Positions 9,640 through 21,036 of a DNA stretch of 64,000 nt are shown piece after piece (positions within the stretch are counted from its first letter, which is position 1; each line of letters starts with the position of its first letter). Under the pieces are notes generated by a model. It was not told the DNA's origin, did not search any database, and saw only the letters and a program-made list of their open reading frames with translations. The stretch is from Phaseolus vulgaris (lineage: Eukaryota; Streptophyta; Magnoliopsida; Fabales; Fabaceae): NCBI RefSeq assembly GCF_000499845.2, contig NC_023759.2, positions 42,611,172 through 42,675,171 of the forward strand. Reading direction: 5' to 3'. Made by a program: the position numbers and the translations under genes.

Positions 9640-12600
9640 TGATATTGTAAAAGAAAAAATTTATTTTAATTATTATTCTTTTCTCCAATATCCTTTTTAA
9701 AATACTAACATGTATCAAAATAATTTGAAATATTTATAATAAACTGTTAGTATAAATCGGTGTATGAAATAAATATATTTAAATTCAAGTTAAATACGGG
9801 AATAAATATAAATAAGAAGAATATTTAAAATGATAAAAATACAATTAATTCTTATAAAAAGTTCAAATTAACATGTGCCCTTTAAAAAATGTAATGTTCT
9901 CGGTATAATAAACTTTAGTTTGATGCAGAAGAATAAAATGACTGTCTTTTCAAATAAGATCTATTGCGAGATATAGTAATTTACTTCATTTTTTTTTATT
10001 TTTAAAGTGTGGTTAATTAATTTAAAAGTTGAGAATAATGACAGTAAATAATGATTTTTAATAAATTAATAGAAAAATAGTGAACAAAACAAGATATAAG
10101 ATTGAGATTGATTTAAAGTTAATCTACTGATATTGATTTAAATAAATATGTATGAAATATAATAAGCTATGTTATTGAATAAATATAAAAGTATTAGGGA
10201 CAGATGAAACAAAAATATGATTTTAAATATATAATCACTAGACTCATTAATGAATAAATATTTTCTTCTTAATATATTTTTTAATCATCTTTATATGTAA
10301 CTCAATTTGTTACTTTCGATTGTCTTGTCGTTGTAATTTAGCTTATCAAAATTTAAATAACTTTGACAAAATCTATAGATTTTCTTCCAATCAAAATATT
10401 TTATAATTTTTCATATTATAATTTAGTATTAGAAAATAGTATAAGAATATTTAAATTAAAATTAATAAAGTATTTTATCACATTAAATTTTGTAATTTAA
10501 TAATTAAATATCAAAATTATTATTTTTAACAAAATTCATAACACTAGTTTCTGTATGATTTCACATATTTAAAATTAAATTAATAATTAAAGTCAAAATC
10601 TAAAAATATTTTTTATTATTCAAATTGTATGAAGTAATTTCACTTTCCATCACTATTAAAAAAATATAATATTTTCTTTTATCCTTTATAATTTTGAATT
10701 TAAAAATACTTTTCTTTCTTCATTCAATTTATCATGACAAAGATTTTAAATTTATTATAAACCATGATTAAGGAAAATAGTATTATAAAATTAAAATATA
10801 TATAAAAAAAACAACTGGTTGATTAACATGACAATCTTAGTTTAAAAAAATATATTTTTATTAAGATTTTTCTATTAACTAAGGAAAAAATATATAACTT
10901 AATAAGTGAGATATATTAATATTTGTCTAATAAATGTGATCACATATTTATTTATGGTAATTTTTAATATTATATTATTAATAACCCTAAAAACGATTTC
11001 AATTAAAACTATAAAAACTATATTTCCTAGTATCATAGTTAATAAATCTTAAACTATAATTAATGATTTTATTAAATAAATACTATGCTAAAAAATATAC
11101 GTATTATAAAATTATAATAGCTACATTATAATAGAATATTGAGCACACATATATTTCCAACACCTTTGAAATGTCTTAAGTTTTAAAAAATTATATAATA
11201 AGAGTATATTTGTAAGCTTTGTACTTTATTTTTTTATAGTTTAAGAAATTATTTTTCTTTCACTATTTCAGTGAATTGAGTTGTGTTTGATTTTTCGTTA
11301 AAAAGACTATTGAACATGAATTCAACATTTCCTTTTAGTCAAATTTTAATTAATGAAAAGATTGGGTAAAGATGAAAAGAAACACACATATACTTTGTTA
11401 AATCGCATTATAATATACATTCTTTTAGTATATACATGTGTATATATATTAAATTCTTTAAAAATCACATTAAGCAAATATTATAAATAAGTGAGAATGG
11501 TACCATTAGAAGAAAAAATGACTTTAAAGAGATTATTTAACAGACGCTTAATATAACTATACTAATAAATTAAATAACGAGGTCTTTTTAACTTTTTTGT
11601 AAAGTTTAGATAAGTGAGAATGATGGTGCAATGGAGATTATAGTTTAAAGTTCTTTAAATTAATATTTTTTTAAAATAATTTAAATAATATATTATCAAC
11701 AGGTTTGGATGATATTGAAAAATATACTGAGTTTAAATTTTGCAAATAGAAAAATAAATGTTATGTAACTGGAAAAACAAATGTAAAGAGAGATTGGGAA
11801 AGGAGAGAAAAGGAGAGAAAAGAAGAGAAGAGAATTTAAAAAGTAATTTTAAAAATAACTTGATATAAAAAAAATTAAAATATAAATTAGAGTTAAAATA
11901 AAACACTATTATAAAATATTAATAAATAAATAAAATTATATTTCAAAAATAATAATATATTTTAAAATTTAAATTATTTACTTTATTATATTTTTATATT
12001 AGAAAAAAATTTAATACTTTTATATTTAACATATAATATCACAATATTATGTATATTTTTTTCACAAATCCACACTATATAAATTATAAAAAGTATATTT
12101 TTTTTACAAACCATCCCTATATAATTGTGTCTTTTGCATCTTTCATTTTATTTTCAAACTTTCATTGCATTTCTATCCCCACAAATACTAGACACCCTTA
12201 TCCAAACATACTCGACAGATGAAGAGTTAAGTCAATGACAAAGTCGTTAATAATCAACACTTGTATTTTTTGCTTTCACAAAAAAAAAATATGGAGATTT
12301 TTGTAAGTTAAAAATTATTTATATCGAAAATGAATTTGAGAGTGCAACTCGACGAGGACAAGATGTTTCTCAGGGGACGAGCTTTTAGTTGGAGAGAGGG
12401 AGGTCCACCTAAAATTGACAATTGACTCTCCGATGTTTAAGTCAGTAGGATCACAAAGATGGTAAGTCCTTAATAGTGTAGGAGTTAAGAATATGAGAAG
12501 ATAAGATTGTACTTCCTGAAGTGAGTATGTATTTATAGATTAATCAAGTGAGATAGTGAACGAGTCATTTGAATTAGTCATATAATTGTTATTCAGTGTT

Positions 12601-15600
12601 CTATAAATAATCGTTTATCATTTAAAATTAATTGATTAAGCCGTTTTACTTATGATAATCATTAATAACAAGTATCCGCTCGATTACAAAGTCCAACCGT
12701 CATCTGTTAGCTAAAGTTAATGGATTAATATTATCTCTTCTCATTTATAAATGCTTATATATAAAACTTTTGATTATTGAGACATCTTAAAAATATTTTT
12801 CTATTATGATATTTGATAAAGACAAAGAAGATTATGACGGTACTTAACATATTTTACAAAGTACGAAACATAACTCATCTTACTTTTTTTAGTTAATAAG
12901 ATATTTCTATCTTTGTACATGAGAATAACTTATAAAACAAAAAATTAAATTAGTTTTATTTTTATTTATAATTTTTTTATTCAACCTTTTTCTTCAACAT
13001 GAAGAAAGAGGGTCTTTCTTTCTAAATGTTAAAATGAGAACATAAGACAAAAATCATATTTAATAGAGTTAGCTTTAGTTTTGTTTTTTTATTCAAATAC
13101 AAAGGATGTTTAATGTATCTTGGAGTCTTCTGGTGTTGGTGGTATTTGAAGGAAACGCATAAGCATGTGGAGAATTAAATGAATTGCATGATTGATTATA
13201 GTATGGTGTGATTGTAAGTTTTTTTTTTTATTGTACTTCATGGGTGCCCATTGCAACATTGCTCTCTCAACCATTCCAAGAGCTTTTGGATTAACTAAAA
13301 TTTAAACATTCCTATGACAATTTATAAAAATTGGTGTCAATTTTCTCATTATGTATGGATATAATAAATATTAAAAAATATACTTACACTATAAGTTGTC
13401 CTTAGAAGTATAACTTTGAAAAAGTCATGTTTTAATGCATAATTTGTAAAATAAAGTGTAACTAACAACAATTAGCACTGAAGTGGTTTAAAAAACTGTC
13501 ATTTTTTTATTAAAATGTTCTTAAATTTTTTTATGAAAGTATAAAAATAAACAATAATAATAGTTACAATGAACAAAATTAATTAAGATTAAAAAAACAT
13601 ATAAATTTTTATATTCGTTGATTCCATAAAAATTTACGTCCTAATTATTTCAAACATCATTGATCCATTATTTAGTTAAAAGAACTTTTATACAGTTAAA
13701 ACATGAAATCTTACAAGTATTATTGAAAACTCCCCTAAAAAGAACACAACATATTTAAAAGACTCAAGTACTTATAACCACGCTTCATTGGTGTATTATA
13801 ACAAGATTTTTTTTTTTATTGGTGTATATAATTATAACAAGAAAAAAAATATCACTTGAAATACAAACATTCCTCAAAATAATTATAATAGAAAACTTTT
13901 AATATTTTCAATATTAATTAATGATCTTGGTTCTTTAAGAAATCTTTTCGGAAAAATAAAACTTTTGTGATTAGTTGAAAATAGGTTTTTTTTAAATAAT
14001 GAAATAGTTTCCTTTTTAAAGAAGATTGAAATATTATTATTTTTTATTATTGACTCAAATAATTTATTATAATTAAATATAATTAATTATTATATTTTTC
14101 ATGTAAATCAGAAAATATTTTTATCAGAATACAGTTTGTATTAGGGTTGTTAAACATAACCAATTATTTATAAAATTTTAATTTTTCAACTAGTTTAACA
14201 TAATCAATTATTTATAAAAACTAATTTTGATCAAGATAATCCATTATTAATTGAGATACTCAATTATATAAACAATTATAAACTGAATATGATTTATTAT
14301 TATATTAAAAAAATATAGACTCAATTTTCAATACAAATATTTAAAAATTATCTTCAAAATTAATTAATATTTAAAATTTAATCACTCTAAGACATTGAAT
14401 GCGGACATCATACTGAAAATAAAATCTTATTTTCAAGCATAAAGTAAAAAGAATGAAGTCAACTTTTTTAATACGATTTTAATTTAATTAAAATAATAAC
14501 TAAAACTGTGGATTGGAATATGATTTGTCTATAAAAATACACCAAGATCATAAATTTTCCTACTATTCTTGCAAGTAGCTAAAGTGTAGTCATAGTCACT
14601 CGTCAGTGCCAAAATGCAACAAAGCTTTCTCACCGTTTTCCATTAATATGTGGTCACTCCCAACCTCAGATACTTTGTTTTTGCATCACCATAATCCTGC
14701 ATTTTTTTCACTTTTATTTTTTTTATAAAAATGTTTTCATGGCAATTTCACATTTATTTCCTCCATCTCCATCATTGATTATTGAGTTTTGGATCATGGT
14801 GGTGGACAAGTAGCATGAAGACACAGTAGTAAAAAAAACCCCTCAATGAAACTGGGATTGAAATTACATTTAGTTAGTTTCTATTAAACATAAAAATGTG
14901 ATTTTAAACTTTGATAAGAGACTAAAAATAGTATTATATTCATGCTGCAAAAAATGACACACTTCTAATGACTAAAAACTCAATTAAACTGTTTTTCACA
15001 TTTGTAAATATTTTATATATTATGTAGGTATTTTTTTTAAAATTAAATAGTATTTATAACTATTTAAAACTAGTTCAATTAGTGGGAAAATATTTTACTC
15101 CTAATGAAACAATAAAATATAAAATATAGTATTAAAGTGTTATGTAAATAATAATAAAAACATTTTCTTCTTGAATTTTTCTAAACTTTGTTTAAATTTT
15201 AAATTAATTATTTCATTATTAATGGAAAAATATATATTTTTTATGACGATTAAAATAGATTTTTTATGACGGTTTTAGATACTATAGAAAATTTGAAGAT
15301 TTTTTGTGACAGATTCACAACTCTAAAAGATATATCATAGTAAAAATATTAAAATATGTCATATTCTTAATTTTGCACCTTCTTTTTATGACGGCTAAAA
15401 TTATACTTGTAATAGAAAATATTACTTTCATATATAGAAAAAAGTTACAACTCTATATGCACCATCAGTTCATAATAAATATCTTTTTAATGGCACATAG
15501 AAAATTGAGAAGGATGTTGGTAACGAGACACAATGTTGCAAAGAGATAACTCCGATTAGAAAAAATGTTTTTCAACTTATTTTATCATTTATATCTTATG

Positions 15601-15680
15601 CTTTACTACATGTAACATCCAAAATAATCACAAACATAATTAGATACTTGTAGTAGGCACTTCATTTCCTTTGTAATAAA
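9640..15680. other. Gene-poor AT-rich region, no supported gene
   Basis: Six kilobases of very AT-rich DNA without a convincing coding frame. A less AT-rich patch near 12330-12560 (with GGAGAGAGGGAGGTCCACCT and CTCCGATGTTTAAGTCAGTA) looks like an eroded plant transposon fragment. Another patch at about 15235-15420 repeats TTTTTATGACGGTT-like motifs. Neither could be given clear ends. Confidence 0.55.
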
Positions 15681-16078
15681 TGATAAAGTAGGTAGGTAGT
15701 TACTTTGGGTTGTTAGGTTTAGTTTATTTCATTGGCCCATGTCTTTGGCCCATGCTCCCTTTATAAGGGTGCCACTGTAATTACATCATTTACTGACTGA
15801 AGTAAATAATATTTTTACCTTACCTTCGTATCTGTTTTTAACAGCTTATCTTCTTCTTATGCATCTTTAGTTTTAGGGTTCATCAAGATCCCTTTCTTGT
15901 TCATTCTGGTTTGCTTGCTTGCAGTAATCGATATTGCAATTCCTCCTTTAATCCAAAGTGCAAGTGCGTATATCCTCTACACAAGCTCTCTTTTGCACCG
16001 TTCGGATTGAGGCCACAACGCCTACGACCATCTCCCGCAAGGCGTTTCTTCAATCTCATTTTAGCATTGATCGTGTTA
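15681..16078 (+). repeat. 5' LTR of the copia element (398 bp)
   Basis: It begins TGATAAAGTAGG and ends GATCGTGTTA. A TATA-like TTTATAAG at about 15760-15767 probably drives the element's transcript. It matches the 3' LTR except at three positions I could see (GTCTT versus GCCTT; GGGTGCC versus GGGTACC; GCGTATATCC versus GCGTAGATCC). Confidence 0.95.
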
Positions 16079-16090
16079 TGGTATCAGAGC
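16079..16090 (+). other. Primer binding site (initiator-Met tRNA)
   Basis: TGGTATCAGAGC abuts the 5' LTR with no gap and is the standard complement of the 3' end of plant initiator methionine tRNA used by most copia elements. Confidence 0.95.
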
Positions 16091-16226
16091 TCTTCGATTG
16101 AAGAGCTCTGCTGCGTAACTCTGATTTTCTTGTTTCAATTTCTTGTTTTTGCTCTTTTTCTTTCGCAATCGGTTCCTGCTTCACGCCCTTCTATTTTTCT
16201 TTTTCTTATTGTTTTTCCTTACAGAT

Positions 16227-19220
16227 ATGGCGGAAGAACAAAACAAAACTCCCACTCAAACGGAACAGTCGACCCCATCAATCGGAAGTTACCTGTACCT
16301 GCATCCTAGCGAAAATCCAGCCACACCGTTAGTGTCGCCGCTGCTGGAACCTTCGAATTACCATTCCTGGAGTCGCTACATGTTGACGGCGTTGAGTGCA
16401 AAAAACAAAATTGAGTTGGTTCTTGGAACGCACCCTTGTCCGGCGAAGGATCACTCCTCTTACCCTTCCTGGTACAGATGTAACAATATGGTAGCATCTT
16501 GGTTAGTCCACTCTGTCTCTATACCTATTAGACAAAGTATTGTATGGATGGAAAAAGCACTGGATATTTGGAATGATTTGAAAGTTAGGTATTCTCAGGG
16601 TAATTTGTCTAGGGTTTCTGATTTACAATTTGAGGCTGCCTCTTTAAACCAAGGTGATTTATCCGTGACTGATTATTTCACTAAGTTGAGGATTATTTTG
16701 GATGAATTAGACAACTTTAGGCCTAATCCTCTGTGTACTCATCAAGATACATGTACTGTTGCCTCTATCATATGTCAAAGAAAATGTGAGGATCAAGCTA
16801 TGCAGTTTCTTAGGGGTCTAAATGATCAATATCACAACATTCGATCCCATGTCTTGCTGATGGATCCTGTTCCCCCTATAACGAAAATTTTCTCCCTTGT
16901 GGTTCAACAAGAATTAGCTAGCAGTTATCCTGTTTCGAATATCAATAGTGCTAACACTAAACATGTGAATACTTCTGCTGTTTGTACCTTCTGTGGTAAA
17001 TTTGGACATTCTGAGAATACATGTTTTAGAAAAATTGGATTTCCCAGTCAAGATAATAGAACCCTAAAAAATAGTGGAAATAGAAAACATTGTACCTATT
17101 GTAATAGAAGTGGCCATACCATTGAATCTTGCTACAAGAAACATGGCTATCCTGCTGGATATAGGTTTTATGGTAATGGTCAAAATAACCAAGCTAATAA
17201 TATGATAGTTGCTGCTGCTGATGATAGTTTTTCTGAGCATTGTGCAAAAGAACAGGAACACAAAGACAGTCCTTTTACAGCTCAACAATATCAGATCTTA
17301 TCTGAGATGTTCAAACAAAATAGCAACAGTGGTGCTGCCCAAATAAATCAAGTGGGATCCTTCTCTGCAGATTCAAATCACAAAGCTTTTGAGCAATCTT
17401 CAACGGGTAATACCATTTTAAATTCTGCAATTAAAACTGAAAATTTATGGATTCTTGACTCTGGAGCAACAGACCATGTATGCACTGCTTTATCAGCTTT
17501 TACTGCTTATAGGAAAATCAAACCTATTCTCATTAACTTACCCAATGGAAATCATGTGTATGCTGAATATTCTGGAACTGTCATTTTCAATAAAAAATTC
17601 TTTCTTAAAGATGTTTTGTATGTACCTCAATTTTCTTTCAATTTGATTTCTACTTCCAAACTTTGTCTGCATCTGAACTGCCATTTGATATTTTTCTCTA
17701 CCCACTGTATTATACAGGACAGCATAACTCAAGAGAAGATTGGTTTAGTTAGTGCCAAAGCTGGCTTGTACATGTTTAATTCTGCCATTTTCCTTTTTTC
17801 TGCCACACTTAACACTGTTCCTTCTGTTCATAACATTTCTAAGGACTTTAATTTGTGGCACTATAGACTGGGACATCTTTCTGATGAAAGATTACGTGTG
17901 TTGAGAACTCAATATCCTTTTATTTCTTCTGGAAAAATACATTTGTGTGATATTTGCAATCGTGCCAAACAAAAGAAACTTCCTTTTACTTTAAGCACTT
18001 CGAAAACTACCGCTGTTTTTGATCTTATACACATGGACATTTGGGGTCCTTGTTCTAAAAATTCTATGCAAGGTTTCAGATATTTTTTGACTGTTGTAGA
18101 TGACTTTTCTCGTTATACTTGGACTTTTCTCTTACATGCAAAATCTGAAGTTAGACAAAAGATTGTTAGTTTTATTGCCTACATTGAAAATCATTTTCAT
18201 ACTACTGCTAAAATCATTCGTACGGACAATGGTCCTGAATTTTCTATGAAAGATTTCTTTTCCTCGAAAGGCATTATTCACCAAACAACATGCATTGAAA
18301 CGCCTGAACAAAATGGCATTGTTGAGCGCAAGCATCAACACCTTTTAAATATCACTCGTGCTTTAATCTTTCAAGCTCATTTACCTTCTCTTTTTTGGGA
18401 CTTTGCTGTTCAACATGCTACTTTTCTTATTAACTGTACTCCTACTCCTTTGCTGCAAAACATTGCCCCATATGAGAAACTACATGATAAACCCTGTGAT
18501 ATATCTAATTTACGTGTTTTTGGATGCCTTTGTTACTCTAGCACACTTACTGCACATAGAAAAAAGTTAGATGATAGGTCTGTGCATGGCATTTTTCTTG
18601 GATTTCCTGCTCATACAAAGGGATACATTTTCTTAAATCTAAAATATCATCGTATTGAGATCTCAAGGCACATAATCTTTTACGAAAATCATTTTCCCTA
18701 CATGTCGAAAAATGATAAAAATGACAGTCCCAACAGTTTATCTTTACCTATACCTTCAAATTATGATACCAATTGCGATCTTACTTTTGAATATGAAAAT
18801 ACTTCACCTGAGGATACTGTTTTGCGTGAGGATACTGCTCCACATGAGGATACTACTCCACATGAGGATACTACTCCACATGAGGATAATTCTTTAATTC
18901 AAACCGTACCTAGAACACCACCTAGACGGTCCAATAGACCACGCAGACCACCCACGTACTTAGAGGATTTCCACACTCAAATACCAAGTGCAAGCAATGT
19001 AAGTTCTAAATACCCTATTCACAAATTTCTTTCTTACTCAGCTTTATCATCTGTTTTTAAAAACACTATTCTTTCTATATCCTCACACACGGAGCCTCGC
19101 AATTATAATGAGGCCTCCAAGCATGACTGTTGGCAGCAAGCGATGCAAGAAGAGCTTGATGCTCTTACGACCAATCATACCTGGCAGCTCATTCCTCTTC
19201 CTGAAGGGAAACAACAATAG
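16227..19220 (+). CDS. copia gag-protease-integrase polyprotein, first part, ends at frameshift stop
   Basis: The ATG at 16227 (MAEEQNKT) lies 149 nt after the LTR; an in-frame upstream ATG at 16143 would add a hydrophobic stretch unlike copia gag. Gag occupies about the first 250 residues. Two zinc knuckles CX2CX4HX4C follow (CTFCGKFGHSENTC and CTYCNRSGHTIESC). The protease has the DSGA active site (LWILDSGATDHVC). The GAG-pre-integrase region has WHYRLGHL. The integrase core shows HMDIWGP, RTDNGPEF and the E of GIVERKHQ, the D-D-E triad. An 18-bp tandem repeat encodes repeated PHEDTT units at about 18810-18890. The frame stops at TAG 19218-19220, just where the reverse transcriptase should begin. 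Confidence 0.93.
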   Translation: MAEEQNKTPTQTEQSTPSIGSYLYLHPSENPATPLVSPLLEPSNYHSWSRYMLTALSAKNKIELVLGTHPCPAKDHSSYPSWYRCNNMVASWLVHSVSIPIRQSIVWMEKALDIWNDLKVRYSQGNLSRVSDLQFEAASLNQGDLSVTDYFTKLRIILDELDNFRPNPLCTHQDTCTVASIICQRKCEDQAMQFLRGLNDQYHNIRSHVLLMDPVPPITKIFSLVVQQELASSYPVSNINSANTKHVNTSAVCTFCGKFGHSENTCFRKIGFPSQDNRTLKNSGNRKHCTYCNRSGHTIESCYKKHGYPAGYRFYGNGQNNQANNMIVAAADDSFSEHCAKEQEHKDSPFTAQQYQILSEMFKQNSNSGAAQINQVGSFSADSNHKAFEQSSTGNTILNSAIKTENLWILDSGATDHVCTALSAFTAYRKIKPILINLPNGNHVYAEYSGTVIFNKKFFLKDVLYVPQFSFNLISTSKLCLHLNCHLIFFSTHCIIQDSITQEKIGLVSAKAGLYMFNSAIFLFSATLNTVPSVHNISKDFNLWHYRLGHLSDERLRVLRTQYPFISSGKIHLCDICNRAKQKKLPFTLSTSKTTAVFDLIHMDIWGPCSKNSMQGFRYFLTVVDDFSRYTWTFLLHAKSEVRQKIVSFIAYIENHFHTTAKIIRTDNGPEFSMKDFFSSKGIIHQTTCIETPEQNGIVERKHQHLLNITRALIFQAHLPSLFWDFAVQHATFLINCTPTPLLQNIAPYEKLHDKPCDISNLRVFGCLCYSSTLTAHRKKLDDRSVHGIFLGFPAHTKGYIFLNLKYHRIEISRHIIFYENHFPYMSKNDKNDSPNSLSLPIPSNYDTNCDLTFEYENTSPEDTVLREDTAPHEDTTPHEDTTPHEDNSLIQTVPRTPPRRSNRPRRPPTYLEDFHTQIPSASNVSSKYPIHKFLSYSALSSVFKNTILSISSHTEPRNYNEASKHDCWQQAMQEELDALTTNHTWQLIPLPEGKQQ

Positions 19221-20641
19221 GTTGTAGATGGGTCTACAAAATCAAACACAAATCTGATGGCACTCTTGATCGCTACAAGGCACGCTTAGTAGCCAAGGGC
19301 TACACTCAACTCGAAGGTCTTGATTTTCTCGATACATTCGCTCCTGTCGCCAAGCTCACTACCTTACGACTCTTGCTTGCGGTTGCCACTGCTAATGACT
19401 GGTACTTAAAACAACTAGATGTCAACAACGCCTTTTTACATGGCGATCTACACGAAGAAGTGTATATGCAACCCCCTCCTGGCTTGTCTGTCCCTACATC
19501 TCAACATGTTTGCAAACTTCAGCGATCTCTTTATGGACTTCGCCAAGCCGGAAGACAGTGGTATGCTAAGTTATCCTCTTTTCTCATTTCCCATAACTAT
19601 ATTTTATCCTCTGCCGATCATTCCCTTTTTTTGAAACGAGATACAAACAAACTAACTGCTATCCTTGTCTATGTTGATGATCTTGTACTTACTGGAAACA
19701 ATATCGAGGAAATCAATCACATTACTGCCACACTACATCAACAATTCAAGATCAAGAACCTTGGAGACCTCACGTACTTCCTAGGACTTGAGGTTGCTCG
19801 AAACAGCAGTGGTTTACATCTCAGTCAACGAAAGTATGTTCTGGATCTACTCCATGAGACAGGAATGTTAGATTCTGCTCCAGTGCCTACTCCAATGATC
19901 CACTCCTCTCGACTGCAATCTTCTGAAGGCACTCTCCTTTCTGAGAAAGACTCTTCCACATATCGTCGTCTGATTGGCAGACTTATTTATCTTACCAACA
20001 CAAGACCAGACATCACTTTCAGTGTAAACAACCTCAGCCAGTTTCTCTCATCTCCAACTAAAGCTCATCAACAAGCTGTTTTTCGTGTTCTCCGCTACCT
20101 CAAAGGCAATCCGGGTTCTGGTATCTTCCTTCACCGCAACAGCCCCATACATCTACGTGCATACAGTGATTCGGACTGGGCTACCTGTCCTGACACCAGA
20201 AAATCCGTAACTGGCTTCTCCATTTTTTTGGGAGAGTCTCTCATTTCGTGGAAATCGAAGAAACAACAGACTATCTCCAAGAGCTCGTCCGAGGCTGAGT
20301 ACAGGGCACTTGCCACTACCACTTGTGAATTACAGTGGCTTACTTTCCTTCTCCAAGATCTTGGAATTCCATACACTCAACCAGCGACTCTCTTTTGTGA
20401 CAATCAATCTGCTATCCAAATCGCTTCCAATCCAGTCTTTCATGAGCGTACCAAGCACATTGAAATCGACTGTCATATTGTCAGAGAAAAGGTCACTACT
20501 GGGCTCCTCAAACTCCTTCCAATTTCATCTTCTCTGCAAATTGCCGACGTATTCACAAAACCTCTTGCTCCAACTTTGTTTACTCAACTTAAATCCAAGC
20601 TGGGAATGAAAAATATTTACTCCCAGCTTGAGGGGGGGTGA
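19211..20641 (+). CDS. copia reverse transcriptase-RNase H part, in -1 frame
   Basis: This frame is open without a stop from about 19211 and continues the polyprotein in the -1 frame. The first ATG in it is at 19373, but that lies inside the RT domain, so it is not a separate gene. RT motifs include QLDVNNAFLHGDLHEE, LYGLRQAGRQWY and the catalytic YVDD. RNase H follows with YSDSDWA, SSSEAEYRAL and CDNQSAI, and TKHIEID near the end. The stop TGA at 20639-20641 is formed by the first three bases of the 3' LTR. Loss of one base near 19215 best explains the split, since the protein similarity runs straight through the break. Confidence 0.92.
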   Translation, partial: TTIGCRWVYKIKHKSDGTLDRYKARLVAKGYTQLEGLDFLDTFAPVAKLTTLRLLLAVATANDWYLKQLDVNNAFLHGDLHEEVYMQPPPGLSVPTSQHVCKLQRSLYGLRQAGRQWYAKLSSFLISHNYILSSADHSLFLKRDTNKLTAILVYVDDLVLTGNNIEEINHITATLHQQFKIKNLGDLTYFLGLEVARNSSGLHLSQRKYVLDLLHETGMLDSAPVPTPMIHSSRLQSSEGTLLSEKDSSTYRRLIGRLIYLTNTRPDITFSVNNLSQFLSSPTKAHQQAVFRVLRYLKGNPGSGIFLHRNSPIHLRAYSDSDWATCPDTRKSVTGFSIFLGESLISWKSKKQQTISKSSSEAEYRALATTTCELQWLTFLLQDLGIPYTQPATLFCDNQSAIQIASNPVFHERTKHIEIDCHIVREKVTTGLLKLLPISSSLQIADVFTKPLAPTLFTQLKSKLGMKNIYSQLEGG

Positions 20642-21036
20642 TAAAGTAGGTAGGTAGTTACTTTGGGTTGTTAGGTTTAGTTTATTTCATTGGCCCATGC
20701 CTTTGGCCCATGCTCCCTTTATAAGGGTACCACTGTAATTACATCATTTACTGACTGAAGTAAATAATATTTTTACCTTACCTTCGTATCTGTTTTTAAC
20801 AGCTTATCTTCTTCTTATGCATCTTTAGTTTTAGGGTTCATCAAGATCCCTTTCTTGTTCATTCTGGTTTGCTTGCTTGCAGTAATCGATATTGCAATTC
20901 CTCCTTTAATCCAAAGTGCAAGTGCGTAGATCCTCTACACAAGCTCTCTTTTGCACCGTTCGGATTGAGGCCACAACGCCTACGACCATCTCCCGCAAGG
21001 CGTTTCTTCAATCTCATTTTAGCATTGATCGTGTTA
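20639..21036 (+). repeat. 3' LTR of the copia element (398 bp)
   Basis: Same length and ends as the 5' LTR. It is preceded by the purine tract (20631-20638) and followed by the second copy of ATAAA. Confidence 0.95.

Larger units (their letters stand above)
15681..21036 (+). mobile_element. Ty1/copia LTR retrotransposon, young, structurally complete but frameshifted
   Basis: The element is bounded by two 398-bp LTRs and a perfect 5-bp target duplication ATAAA (15676-15680 and 21037-21041). A primer binding site TGGTATCAGAGC (16079-16090), complementary to initiator-Met tRNA, starts directly after the left LTR. A polypurine tract AGGGGGGG directly precedes the right LTR. Domain order is gag, protease, integrase, reverse transcriptase, RNase H, which defines Ty1/copia. 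By eye the two LTRs differ at only three positions (about 0.75 percent), so insertion is recent. One frameshift near 19215 splits gag-pol, so this copy is probably non-autonomous. Confidence 0.95.

Noticed and set aside
9455..9718. 87-codon minus-strand open frame across the tRNA
   Set aside because: Its most protein-like part is simply the translated tRNA-Cys gene.
15911..16309. 132-codon plus-strand open frame, and a similar one at 20869-21084
   Set aside because: Both start inside the LTRs; the shared beginning is LTR sequence, not a gene.
19205..19225. Programmed -1 frameshift in the copia element
   Set aside because: GGGAAAC is present, but its phase does not fit the X-XXY-YYZ rule, and copia elements normally use one frame; a one-base deletion is simpler.
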